The position numbers and the translations under genes were made by a program. From Mixophyes australis (lineage: Eukaryota; Chordata; Amphibia; Anura; Limnodynastidae), in contig JAVHZZ010000017.1 of NCBI GenBank assembly GCA_036250195.1, forward strand, positions 1,426,001 to 1,490,000: 64,000 nucleotides of DNA, written 5' to 3'. How positions within the stretch are numbered: position 1 is the stretch's first letter; each line of letters starts with the position of its first letter. The notes below the pieces were generated by a model. The model searched no databases, had not been told where the DNA came from, and saw only the letters and a list, made by a program, of their open reading frames with translations. This document shows positions 1 to 8,993 of the stretch, in pieces.

Positions 1-791
1 AGACCCATCCTTCTTCTTAACGAAAAAAAACCCTGCACCCGCTGGGGAAGTGGATTTGCGGATAAATCCCCGTTTCAGGTTTTCTGAAATATATTGAGAC
101 ATGGCTGACGTCTCTGGACGAGATAAAGGGTAGGTCCGCCCTTTGGGGATGGGTTGGTCAGGAGATAAAACAATAGCGCAATCCCAGGGACGATGAGGAG
201 GCAAGATCTCCGCTTCCACCTTACTGAATACATCTTGGAATTCCATATAGGCCTCAGGAAGATGGGTTAGCTCGGAATGAGCCATTACTTGACATTTTGA
301 AGGCAAGACTCTAGACAGACATTCAAAGCGACATCCTGAACCCCACGACATAACTTGAGCGTGGTCCCAATCCATCTGAGGAGAATGCTTTCTCAGCCAC
401 GGTAGCCCCAAGATGAGGGGATTAATGGACCTCGGCAACACCAAAAGTTGGATCATCTCGCTATGAAGTACTCCTACCATCAACCGAACAGGAGAAGTCA
501 CGGAGGAGATGGAGCCGTGGGTGACACGACTACCGTCGACTGCCGTCAGAGATAACGGTTGAGGCAATGGGTTTAAAGGTATTTGGAGCTGCGAAGCTAG
601 ATCCGCCGAAATGAAGTTCCCGGAGAAGCCGGAGTCCACAAAGGCCGTGGTGGAAAAGGTACCCTTGGGGGTGCTCAGGATGACAGCCATCTGAAATTCT
701 GGGGAATTTTCTTTAGAATAGGGAGCAACTGTGGATTCTCCTAAAACGGCCTCCCCGCCACCGTTTAGGAGGAAGAGTTTCCCGGTTTCTT
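1..791 (-). CDS. Ty3/gypsy pol, N-terminal part (protease and start of reverse transcriptase), cut by window edge
   Basis: The minus strand is open without a stop from the gag overlap to the window edge. The aspartic protease shows the active-site triad AFVDSGFSG and, about 60 residues later, the conserved LILGLPWL segment. A linker follows with FQDVFS and LPPHRPWDCAI, then IPKGRTYPLS and AGFFFVKKKDGS, which mark the start of Ty3-type reverse transcriptase. The pol frame is -1 relative to gag and overlaps its end, so expression by a -1 frameshift near gag codons for PGNSSS is expected for this class. No disabling lesion is visible, unlike nearly every other transposon in the window. The rest of RT, RNase H and integrase lie outside the window. 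Confidence 0.9.
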
Positions 792-1709
792 GGGACAAAC
801 TCTTAGCAGGTGTCCCGGATCTCCACAATACAGACACAGGCGTTGTTTGAAGCGTCTCTCCCTCTCTTCAAGGGATAATTTAGAGCGTCCTACTTGCATT
901 GGTTCGTCCACTGGCAGGATGGGATTTTGGAACTGGGGTGCTAACCGTGGTATGAACCGTTTGCCAAGAGAGCGTTCCTGCGTGCGCTCTTGGTAGCGCA
1001 AATCCACCTTTATGCACATGGAGATGAGGGAATCTAACTCCGCCGGGAGTTCTCTGGAAATTAGCTCATCCTTAATCCGGTCAACCAGACCTTGCCAAAA
1101 GGTTGCCACCAGTGCTTCGTTATTCCATTTTAACTCGGAAGCCAGGGTCCGAAATTGAACTGCGTATTGCCCCACGGACAAGTCACCTTGGCGGAGGTTT
1201 AACAAGCTAGTAGCTGCAGAAGCAACTCTTCCGGGATCATCGAAGACTTTTCTGAAAGCTTCAATGAAGGAGTTGGAGCTATTAAGAAGTGGACCCCCTT
1301 GTTCCCATAAAGGTGAGGCCCAGGCAAGGGCTTGACCACTGAGGAGGGAGATGAGAAAGGCTACTTTGGTGCGTTCTGAAGAAAAGGCCCCTGGGTTGCA
1401 CTCAAATTGAATGGCACATTGGTTCAGAAAGCCCCTGCACTTCTTGGGATCACCGTCAAACTTTTCGGGTGTCGGGATGCGTAAACCGGAGGCCGCTGTA
1501 GAGACCGTAACCACACTGGATGCTGTGGATGCAGAAGAGGTTATGGCTGGTGTAGCGGGTGAAGCATTCTGAAATGTATCGAAGCGGGTAGCAATCCCTT
1601 GGACACATTGTAGGAGATGCGCTTGGGCTGCTTCTTGTTGCTCCACTCGTTGAGCCAAATGCAGGAGTAGGTCTCGAGCAGACGGTTCACCAGACCCCTC
1701 CGTTGTCAT
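765..1709 (-). CDS. Ty3/gypsy gag, 314 aa
   Basis: Capsid/nucleocapsid protein that would form the retrotransposon particle and package its RNA. It opens with ATG only 13 bp downstream of the LTR. It has a short coiled-coil-like N-terminus rich in Gln and Glu, a Ser/Thr/Ala linker at about residues 50-75, then a capsid region containing PEKFDGDPKKCRGFLNQC and WASPLWEQ, typical of Ty3 gag. It ends in one CCHC zinc knuckle, CLYCGDPGHLLRVC, about 20 residues before the stop. Length and order fit an intact gag. The stop lies inside the -1 frame of pol. Confidence 0.92.
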   Translation of the reverse strand: MTTEGSGEPSARDLLLHLAQRVEQQEAAQAHLLQCVQGIATRFDTFQNASPATPAITSSASTASSVVTVSTAASGLRIPTPEKFDGDPKKCRGFLNQCAIQFECNPGAFSSERTKVAFLISLLSGQALAWASPLWEQGGPLLNSSNSFIEAFRKVFDDPGRVASAATSLLNLRQGDLSVGQYAVQFRTLASELKWNNEALVATFWQGLVDRIKDELISRELPAELDSLISMCIKVDLRYQERTQERSLGKRFIPRLAPQFQNPILPVDEPMQVGRSKLSLEERERRFKQRLCLYCGDPGHLLRVCPKKPGNSSS

Positions 1710-1722
1710 GGCCAGAGTATAC

Positions 1723-2365
1723 TGTCACGACTGATAGTGGGTACCTGCTGTTGTTGGCGCAACTCAGAGGAAGGCGCGGAGTCTAACGTGCCCCTGGTAT
1801 TCACCAGGAACCCCCGCAAGGAAGTATGGACTCCGCTGCAGGGACACGCAGGTCGCGGTCCTTCCTAGAGTCCACAGCGAGATACAAGGAGGTGTCAGAC
1901 AGGCCGGGTCAGCAACGTTCAGGTAGAAGAGGTACAAAGGGAAATCCAGAAGAATGGTGAGGCAAGCCGGGTCGGTAACTTTCAGGGAGAACAGTACAAA
2001 GGCAGAATCCAAATAGGGGTGGTCAAACGGTCCGGGTCAAAAGGTCACAAGCAGCACGAGGATAGTCAGGAACGAATACAGCAACTGGTATACACAAACG
2101 CTGGAGGCAGGAAGACCTGATACTCTGGCACTGGTGAGAGGGCAGGAAGAGGTTTAAATACTGTGGTAACCCAATCAGAATCAGCGCTGCAGCGCTGTCA
2201 TACCTGCCGCCGGGAATCCTTCATAGCGTCCCGTTGCCTAGCAACGGGGCGCGTCATCACACCCAGAGGTCGGACGGCAGGGGGATCCGGAAGTGATGCG
2301 TCTGGTTGCTATGCAACCAGACGCGCTGTCAGCAGACAGGCGGCCGTGCGGAACGGCGCCTGACA
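1723..2365 (-). mobile_element. 5' LTR of the Ty3/gypsy element (643 bp)
   Basis: On the minus strand this segment starts TGTCAGGCGCC and ends GTCGTGACA, so it has TGTCA/TGACA inverted ends. It lies directly upstream of gag. The outer edge at 2365 is confirmed by the second copy of the host repeat at 40858, where the sequence TTCTCCCTCTGCAGG runs on uninterrupted. Only one LTR is in the window, so the target duplication (probably TTCTC) cannot be checked. Confidence 0.8.
2153..2160 (-). promoter_or_regulatory. TATA-like box in the LTR
   Basis: The minus strand reads TATTTAAA in the first third of the LTR, upstream of a pyrimidine-rich stretch. This is the expected place for the element's RNA polymerase II promoter. 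Sequence evidence only. Confidence 0.45.
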
Positions 2366-2393
2366 TTCTCCCTCTGCAGGTTCGGCTGGTTGT

Positions 2394-2759
2394 GTGACAT
2401 CAGGTGAGAGGTCTGGGCGTGCTTCTTATGCGGAAGCCGCATCTACGGCCATGGTGGGCCCGTCATCACGTGTGGAAGGTGGTAGTCGTGGGTCAGTTGG
2501 TGAGCATGCCAGTAGGGTATCTGGTTCTAGCTCTGATTCCAGCTCTTCTACCTCTGGGAGTGAGGTTCCGGCCAGGTCTGGGAGGGCAGACACAAGATTG
2601 ATGAAGCTCCTGGAGAGGAAGTTGTGTAGTACCTGCCATAGGGCGGGGTTGGAAGGTGTTGGTTCCAATGAAGGAAGCAGGATATTGAGGGACGATGTGG
2701 TGCGCTGTTCCAATACAGCCGTCAGGGGGATATTAGGTGCCGGGTGTGTGGTAAGATAG
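2394..2759 (+). pseudogene. Ngaro gag-like fragment (outer element, copy 1)
   Basis: Open frame of 121 codons with a low-complexity Ser/Gly region (SGSSSDSSSSTSGSE) followed by RLMKLLERKLCSTCHRAG. Position upstream of Ngaro-type RT and recombinase pieces suggests the gag-like ORF of that element. The beginning is cut off by the gypsy LTR; copy 2 at 40742 preserves more. The family assignment rests on context, not on a recognised domain. Confidence 0.5.
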
Positions 2760-3172
2760 GCACAGGTTGTTTTGTGGATATGTTTGCCATCACTAATAAG
2801 GCTACAGATGATTTGGCAGCATCAAGGTCACGCTCTGGCGTGTTGACGAGGCATATCGAGAAATTGTCATACCTGGTTATTGAAATTGACACTGTTGCAG
2901 GGTGTTGTAAGCTTCCAATGGAGGAAGTGGCTAAGTTGAGGGGTGTGATTGATTCATTTCAGGGTGAGTGTAAGGTGCAGTAAAAACAGGTGCAGTCACT
3001 GCTTGGCCTGCTTAATTTTGCTTGTAGTGTGATACCCATGGGTAGGGTTTTTTGCCAGAAGTTAGAGAGGGCTATGGTTGGGATTACAAAAGCAATGCAT
3101 TTTGTGAGGATATCCAAGGAAATTAGAGATTATATGGCTATGTGGTGCATGTTCTTGGAAAATTTTAAATGA
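2744..3172 (+). pseudogene. Ngaro/DIRS reverse transcriptase C-terminal (thumb/connection) fragment, copy 1
   Basis: Two adjoining open stretches in one frame, split by a TAA after GECKVQ, encode EIDTVAGCCKLPMEEVAKL and then QSLLGLLNFACSVIPMGRVF followed by ITKAMHFVRISKEIR. The pattern 'LP..K...L' then 'QSLLGLLNFAC.VIP.GR.F..RL' is the thumb-to-RNase H segment of DIRS/Ngaro-type reverse transcriptases. Fingers and palm, including the catalytic Asp pair, are absent: gag-like sequence joins directly to this piece, so an internal deletion removed most of the RT. Confidence 0.7.
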
Positions 3173-3232
3173 GTTTGAAGCTGCTTTGTTTCGGCTTGAG
3201 TGTGTAAAGGCTTTTTTCATGGCTTTCAGAAA

Positions 3233-3449
3233 TACAACAGAGGGATTGAATGAGACCGAGGTGATATAAACACTGAGGGGGCAGGCAGAGGAAAAAGTAC
3301 AGGCATACCAGGAGTTAACTTATCTGGGTTGTGGTAGAAATCTGAGTTATCCAATCAGTGGAGCCGGAAGGGGAGGGGTTTGCTTTCCTGAGGAGGCTTA
3401 TAACATATAGGAAAAGGATGTGACTTCCTCTTGCCGGATAGATTTGTTA
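3233..3449 (+). repeat. Split direct repeat A1
   Basis: A 217-bp unit starting TACAACAGAGGGATTGAATG and ending GATAGATTTGTTA. The same unit recurs at 5600-5816, 41725-41941, 44088-44304 and 44760-44976, each exactly 217 bp. Confidence 0.85.
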
Positions 3450-3736
3450 AGTGAGTATGGGCTCTCTGCTGTCCTGGTAAGTATTGCTACATAAACTGTT
3501 TTTTCACTGTGTTTTTTAACTGTGTTATACTGTTTTTGGTATTGCATTTATTGCTGTGATCGTGTTTATTTAAGTTGTATTTTCAGTGTTCTTTTCTTTT
3601 CACATTTGTTCCCAATCCATTCTCCTCCTTGTTTTCTCCACCTTATCTTCTTCCCCTAGTTCTTGTCCCTTCCTCCCCTACCTTTCCCCTCTCTCTTTTT
3701 CTTCTTTATTTTTTGTTACCTTTTCCTTCCCCCATT

Positions 3737-3976
3737 ATGCTCCGGGCCAAGAGAGTTAGGGTTCCACCCCACCGCCTCGCTGAGGCTTGTTCCCCCCCCT
3801 CGGCCCTTAGTAAGCGGCGAGCCCAGATCCGGGCCTCGCCGACGGGTGTTTCCTCTTCCCCCCTCTCGGGTAGTGGGGTGGGTGTCCCCGGCGGTTCCGC
3901 TGCGGCCGCGGCGGCTAGTAAAAGTTTCTGCGCATGCGTGACGACGCGCACGCAGACGCGCGCGCATGCGCGTTAG
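3737..3976 (+). pseudogene. Inner Ngaro gag start fragment (copy 1)
   Basis: After a pyrimidine-rich leader an ATG opens a frame starting MLRAKRVRVPPHRLAEACSP, rich in Arg, Ser, Pro and Gly, with CpG-rich DNA unlike the AT-rich surroundings. It probably is the N-terminus of the inner element's first ORF; the remainder is deleted and a frame change joins it to the recombinase. Copy 2 (42230 onward) is similar but has a different small indel in the CG-rich stretch. Confidence 0.45.
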
Positions 3977-4050
3977 TCCATCCCGATTCCGGCGGCCATG
4001 TTAGATGCGGGCGCTCCAGGAGGGCCCGTGGATGCCCCTGCAGCCCAGTA

Positions 4051-4332
4051 GAATTGACAAGGTTGTATAGGGATATGTCTCCTGCTCCCGGTGGTTATTG
4101 GCTTAGACATGGTAATGGTTTTCCCCTTACAAAGTTTCAATTTTCAGCGGTATTCAAAAATTGCGTGGTTAAGCTTGGTTTGAGTGCAGCGGACTATGGG
4201 ACGCATTCCTTTAGGATAGGGGCAGCTACGGTAGCGGCAGAAGAAGGTGTGTCTGAGCAGAGCATTATGGCTTTGGGTAGATGGAAGTCTAAGTGTTTTA
4301 AGTGGTATGTCAGGCCAGCTGTGGCGCTCTAG
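4051..4332 (+). pseudogene. Tyrosine recombinase C-terminal catalytic fragment (inner Ngaro, copy 1)
   Basis: Encodes LYRDMSPAPGG, then YGTHSFRIGAATVAAEEGVS and IMALGRWKSKCFKWYVRP. The H-x-x-R box (HSFR) and the following GRWKS segment with the nucleophile Tyr (CFKWYVRP) are the conserved C-terminal boxes of DIRS/Ngaro tyrosine recombinases, which integrate the circular cDNA. The N-terminal half carrying the first catalytic Arg is missing. Open to the natural stop at 4330-4332. Confidence 0.82.
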
Positions 4333-4615
4333 CCTTAGACAGGGCGATGTAATAAGGCTGACCTATGACGTTGCGTTGCTTACCTTGTTGAAAGGGAGCG
4401 CGGAGGGTTTTGCCATTTCTTTTCTCCGGGGGCCTGATTGGCGGTGGCACCCCGGGGTTTCCGGTTTTACCTCCGCATGGGTCACCCTGCGTTATGCGCG
4501 AATGTGGCAGTTTTTTGTTTTCAGTATTAATTATGTTTTACGTTTTGCCATTTAATTTACTACTAATACATTACTCCATGTTGCAGGTGTACGTCAGGAT
4601 GGGAGGAGTATTTGA

Positions 4616-5148
4616 CTGGTAGGCCATTCATTTGTTTTTTGGGCCGGTAAGAGCGGCCCTGCTCATGATGTGAGCAAATTTTCCAGGGCGGAGTCAATAA
4701 GATGGATAGGTGTTAGGGGTATGCGTTGGGCATCTCTGTTGAAGATACTAAAAGACACGAGAGTAGGTTTGGGCGCCCTTTAGAACTTGTAATTCACCTT
4801 GGGGGGAATGACCTGGGTAAGTGGTCCAGTTTAGAGCTCATTGAACATATAAGATCTGATGTCGCGGCCATTAAGTTACATTGGCCAACAGTTCACCTTA
4901 CATGGTCCGATATTATCCCTAGGCGCAATTGGAGAGGGGCGGATAAACCAGCACGGATTGAGAAAGCTTGTGGGAAGGTAAATAGGGCGGTTCGGAAGAT
5001 CTTTCAGGAAGTAGGTGGTGGCTGCATTAGTTATCCGTCCATAAGGGCTGTGTTGACGCAGTACTATAGGCCCGATGGTGTACATTTGTCTGATTTGGGT
5101 ATGGCATACTTTATAGAGCAGATATTTGGTTTTCTTGTTTGGCTATGA
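4616..5148 (+). pseudogene. SGNH/GDSL-type hydrolase ORF of inner Ngaro, copy 1 (one-base frameshift)
   Basis: Block I LVGHSFVFWAGK (nucleophile Ser), block III IHLGGNDLG, and block V DGVHLSD (Asp and His) match the SGNH hydrolase signature. Such a hydrolase-like ORF downstream of the recombinase has been reported for some vertebrate Ngaro elements; its role in transposition is unknown. In this copy one A is missing at about 4757 relative to copy 2 (GACACGAGAG against GACACAGAGAG), so blocks I and III fall in different frames. Confidence 0.72.
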
Positions 5149-5195
5149 GAGGTCGGTTGGTGGCGGGCTGCGGTTCCTGGTGGGAAACCTTAGCT

Positions 5196-5598
5196 GTGGC
5201 AGTAAGCAGCCCAATCAGCGGCCATTTTGTTACATTGAAGGCGTAGTAGGCACTCTCCTCTTAAAGGGATTGGGTAATTAGCAGAATAGCCCTTCAGGGT
5301 TAAGGGACTCCGCTTAGGCGGGCGGGCCTCAGCTAATATGCCAAATGGGGGAGTTTGGCATTTTACGCCTAGTCGAGTCCAAATTAGTTTGGACAGAATT
5401 TACAACTAGTAGGTGTGGCCTGGATGCTGATTGGTCTGTTTATGTTGGCCACCAATTTTTCCCCAGCAGGTTTCGCCTATAATAAATTCCTGACCTTTCA
5501 AACGCCAATTCAAGTCTCTGTGTCGTTATTTTAGTTGTTAAGTTAACTCTGGTAAAGGTTAAAGATGGTATAGAAGGTTGTCCACCATAAGCGGTTTA
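5196..5598 (+). repeat. Split direct repeat B1
   Basis: A 403-bp unit beginning GTGGCAGTAAGCAGCCCAAT and ending CCATAAGCGGTTTA. It recurs at 5868-6270 and three times in the distant copy (43684, 44356, 45028), always 403 bp. Confidence 0.85.
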
Positions 5599-5599
5599 A

Positions 5600-5816
5600 T
5601 ACAACAGAGGGATTGAATGAGACCGAGGTGATATAAACGCTGAGGGGGCAGGCAGAGGAAAAAGTACAGGCATACCAGGAGTTAACTTATCTGGGTTGTG
5701 GTAGAAATCTGAGTTATCCAATCAGTGGAGCCGGAAGGGGAGGGGTTTGCTTTCCTGAGGAGGCTTATAACATATAGGAAAAAGATGTGACTTCCTCTTG
5801 CCGGATAGATTTGTTA
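5600..5816 (+). repeat. Split direct repeat A2
   Basis: Second 217-bp A unit. It differs from A1 at a few bases and is followed by a 51-bp linker (CCCACCCACCCATCCCATAT...) that A1 lacks. Confidence 0.85.
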
Positions 5817-5867
5817 CCCACCCACCCATCCCATATTGTGGTATTGATATTGGACTTGTGTTTACAA

Positions 5868-6270
5868 GTGGCAGTAAGCAGCCCAATCAGCGGCCATTTT
5901 GTTACATTGAAGGCGTAGTAGGCACTCTCCTCTTAAAGGGATTGGGCAATTAGCAGAATAGCCCTTCGGGGTTAAGGGGCTCCGCTTAGGCGGGCGGGCC
6001 TCAGCTAATATGCCAAATGGGGGAGTTTGGCATTTTACGCCTAGTCGAGTCCAAATTAGTTTGGACGGAATTTACAACTAGTAGGTGTGGCCTGGATGCT
6101 GATTGGTCTGTTTATGTTGGCCACCAATTTTTCCCCAGCAGGTTTCGCCTATAATAAATTCCTGACCTTTCAAACGCCAATTCAAGTCTCTGTGTCGTTA
6201 TTTTAGTTGTTAAGTTAACTCTGGTAAAGGTTAAAGATGGTATAGAAGGTTGTCCACCATAAGCGGTTTA
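5868..6270 (+). repeat. Split direct repeat B2
   Basis: Second 403-bp B unit, closing the inner element. Directly after its end (AAGCGGTTTA) the older outer Ngaro sequence resumes. Confidence 0.82.
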
Positions 6271-6449
6271 CAGGTGAGTTGTTAGCTTAGATCGGCAATC
6301 AGTTCAGGGTTACTTCACAGAAATGTTGTGGTTAAGAATGATAACATAGCTTGTAAGATCCATAGATCAAAGACTGATCCTTTGGGTAGGGGGCGGTGGA
6401 TTACCTAGCATCGTAATCAGGATATTGCAGTTTGCCTGCTTGAGTTTAC

Positions 6450-6723
6450 AAGATTCTATAGAGATATGTCCCCTGCTCCTGGTGGTAATTGGCTTAGGCA
6501 CCATGATAGGTACCCCCTTACGAAGGTCTAGTTTTCCGCGGTCTTTAAGAATTGTATTGCTAAACTTGGATTGGATACAGCAGACTATGGGACTCATTCT
6601 TTTAGAATAGGAGCGGCTACAGTAGCGGCAGAGGAGGGTGTGTCGGAACAGAGTATCGTGGCTTCGGGTAGGTGAAGGTCTAAGTGTTTCAAACAGTATG
6701 TTAGGCCAGCTGTTGCGCTTTAG
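6450..6723 (+). pseudogene. Tyrosine recombinase fragment of outer Ngaro (copy 1)
   Basis: A second, diverged copy of the recombinase C-terminus: FYRDMSPAPGGNWLRHHD, then DYGTHSFRIGAATVAAEEGV and FKQYVRPAVAL. Two stops are visible: TAG at the KV-QFSAV position (CAG in copy 2) and TGA replacing the Trp of GRW in both copies. It belongs to the element that the inner Ngaro interrupted. Confidence 0.75.
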
Positions 6724-6960
6724 GCTTAATAATGCGATGTGGTAAGGCTGACCCATGACATGCGTTGCTTGTCTTGTTAAAAGGAGGCGTGGAGGGATTT
6801 GCCATTTCTTTTCCCCGGGGGCCTGATTGGCTTGTGGCACCCCGGGGTTTCCGGTTTTAGCTCCGCATGGGTCACCCTGTGTTGCACGCAAATATATAGT
6901 AGTGTCTTTCTCTAATACCATGTATTATGTCTTGAAATTTGTTTTATGTGCATTTTACTC

Positions 6961-7190
6961 CATGTGGCAGGTTCACGGCAGGATGGGAAGCATTTTTGGC
7001 TGGTCGGCCATTCATTTGTTTTTTGGGCCGGTAAGAGTGGTCCTGCTCATGATTTGAGCAAATTTTCCCACGCAGATTCAGTTAGATGGTTAGGTTTTAG
7101 GGGTTTACGTTGGGCGTCGCTATTAAAGATTCTAAGGGATAGCGAGATAAAGTTTGGGTGCCCTTCAGTGCTTATAATCAACACTCTAGG
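6961..7190 (+). pseudogene. SGNH hydrolase N-terminal fragment of outer Ngaro (copy 1)
   Basis: Encodes WLVGHSFVFWAGKSGPAHDL and then SVRWLGFRGLRWASLLKIL, matching block I and the following helix of the inner hydrolase. Homology ends at about 7185, before the GGND block, where an AT-rich tandem repeat begins, so the outer element is 3'-truncated. Confidence 0.65.
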
Positions 7191-7199
7191 CACCCAACC

Positions 7200-7715
7200 A
7201 CCATGGCATTACTAGTGTTCTGTATTTAATAAATAGGCCTTCTTACCCCAACCAGAACTAAAATTAAATAAATAGCATTCTCAGCATTAACAGTTAAACA
7301 AACCCAACCCCCCCCCCCCCCCACCCAACCAGTCCAAAACAATAAATTAGTACACATTTAATAATTAGGATATTTTACCCCAACCAGCCCAGCATTAAAT
7401 TAATATACTTAAATACTTAAATAAATACTTAAATTTAATAAATAAGCCTCCTACCCCCCAAACAGCCCCAACCTTAAATTAATAGCTCCCATGTTTAATA
7501 ATTAGGCCTCCTCCCCCCTAAAAACCCCAACAGTATATTCTTAGTGTTTATGTTTAATAAACTTCCTTCCTCCCAACCTTCCCCAACATTAGATTAATAA
7601 CATTCCGATTTGATTTTTAAATCAATTTCACCCCCACCAGCCCAAAAATTAAATTAATAGCATTTCCATTTAATAAAAGGTCTATTTCACCCAACCAGCC
7701 TCAATATCAAGTTCA
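7200..7715. repeat. AT-rich imperfect tandem repeat, about 60-bp units
   Basis: Roughly eight diverged units of the type TTAATAA-TAGGCCTCC-poly(C)-AACCAGCCC-AAAATTAAATTAATAG. A pure C run of about 17 bases occurs near 7306. The same array is at about 46360-46845 in copy 2 with length differences, for example a shorter C run. No coding potential. Confidence 0.7.
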
Positions 7716-8470
7716 TAACGTAATATTTTCCACCATATTTAATGGCAGATGTGCTGGAAACAAAATACTCTGCATTGCTGGGGAATGGGGTATTTTCTGT
7801 GGTAAAGAGCTGGCTAAGTCCTGATGATCTAGCAGCTTCAACCTTTTCTTTTGGGCTGGAAAATGTTGTTGCAGCTCTTGTTGTCTAGTAGCTTGGGTCT
7901 TTTCCTCTAGACTGCCACTCCTGTAGCATGTAGTCTGACAGCTTGACTCTGGGTAATGGGGATGACAAAAACCTGTCCACATCCCATGACCAAGATCGTT
8001 TCCCAGGAGCACATCTCACATTTATTTGCCAGCTCCCCAATTGAGACGTACCCTCACCGTGGGCACTTCGAGTCCATCTGGAACTGTGACTTTGGCAGTC
8101 TAGCCTGGCAATGCTGCAGCAGGTTCAGCAAGGATGGGGGGCTCACCACAGTGATTGAGGTCCCTGAGACTCTCAGGCCTTCTCCCTGCAATGGTCCAAC
8201 TTGGGTGCTTCCACCTCTTTTTGGGTGTCTTTTTGGCCTCTTCACTGAGTCACTTTTCTCTGTGACATACGCCACTGGACTTTCTGGGGCAAGAACAATC
8301 TTTTTAGGCCCACCTCCCTTAGTCGGGTATGCAAGTCAGCCTGTGGGACAGTCTGGCCTTAGGTGACCGGTTTTCCCACAGCCATAACACTTCCTATCCC
8401 GTCTAGTCTGATGACTTCCAGGAACAGGGTGGAATTGCAGCTAGCTACAAGCACCTGGGTTAGTGGCTAC
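7713..8470 (-). pseudogene. Gmr1-like (Ty3-related) gag 3' end and protease relic, copy 1
   Basis: The minus strand encodes a CCHC zinc knuckle, CYGCGKTGHLRPDC, at about 8348-8389. Next come a Lys-rich linker and, after frame changes, MLLGNDLGHGMWTGFC, resembling the LLGNDL segment of retroelement proteases. Together with the SCAN-like gag piece at 8994-9682 it forms one broken LTR retrotransposon whose gag is the kind from which vertebrate SCAN domains derive. Several stops and frameshifts make it inactive. Confidence 0.6.
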
Positions 8471-8989
8471 TGTTAGGATCTGCCTCATGATGCTGCTTTA
8501 GCTCCTGCCTCTGGGACTATATTTATTATTATATTGACCCTGCAGTAACTGTGAACCACCAGAGGTGCTGTTCTCTTCTCACTATCAGGGACTACTAGCT
8601 GCACTATGTTAATCATTCGCACCTGATTGTCTCCTATATATGCCTGCCTCTTCCAGTTTCCTTTGCTGGTCATTAATTTTTCTGTGCCTGTAATGTTTAT
8701 TTACCCTTGGACTAACTGCCTTGCTTTTTCTCTGTTCCTGTGGAAATCCTTGCTTAGCCAGTTTCTGCTTTTCTGTAAGCATTTAGCATTCATCTCTATC
8801 TTGTCACTTGGAGGTAAACCTGATATTTGCCTTATACCTGGAAGTCTGTTTATTCACTGATCTGGCCTGTGTTTAACTTGCATCATATGGACTGTGTTTT
8901 CCACTACATTAAACAGTTTAATACTTTCAATATATTTCTGGCTCCGTGGCTTTAATTACAAGGACCTAGTTTGTGGAACAGGATTGTAA
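8471..8989 (+). mobile_element. Solo LTR inserted in the Gmr1-like relic
   Basis: Starts TGTTAGGATCTGCCTCATG, contains a TATATA-type box near 8634 and ATTAAA near 8916, and is flanked by CTAC on both sides (8467-8470 and 8990-8993). Removing it plus one CTAC rejoins gag-like reading frames on the minus strand. The right terminus (GGATTGTAA) is not a canonical CA end, so the exact right border is uncertain. Confidence 0.5.
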
Positions 8990-8993
8990 CTAC

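Larger units (their letters stand above)
3233..6270 (+). mobile_element. Internally deleted Ngaro-type retrotransposon with split direct repeats (inner element, copy 1)
   Basis: Layout is A1 (3233-3449), leader and gag start, tyrosine recombinase C-terminus, SGNH hydrolase, B1 (5196-5598), A2 (5600-5816), 51-bp linker, B2 (5868-6270). This A1-body-B1-A2-B2 order is the split-direct-repeat arrangement known for the Ngaro/PAT branch of tyrosine-recombinase retrotransposons. The element interrupts a second Ngaro: RT sequence stops at 3232 and an older recombinase starts soon after 6270. RT, RNase H and the recombinase N-terminus are missing, so it is non-autonomous. Confidence 0.75.
2366..8955 (+). 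repeat. Composite duplicated block, copy 1
   Basis: A 6.6-kb block of nested transposons that matches 40858-48087 almost base for base over its whole length, in the same orientation. It contains an outer broken Ngaro, an inner deleted Ngaro, an AT-rich tandem repeat, a Gmr1-like gag-pol relic and most of a solo LTR. The left end here is the gypsy LTR insertion. The right end is where similarity stops, just after GGCTTTAATT. Because several unrelated elements are shared in the same order, this is a segmental duplication and not two independent insertions. Confidence 0.85.

Noticed and set aside
3575..3941. Overlapping Pro/Leu- and Arg-rich ORFs on both strands
   Set aside because: Pyrimidine-rich leader and CpG-rich start of the Ngaro gag read in wrong frames.
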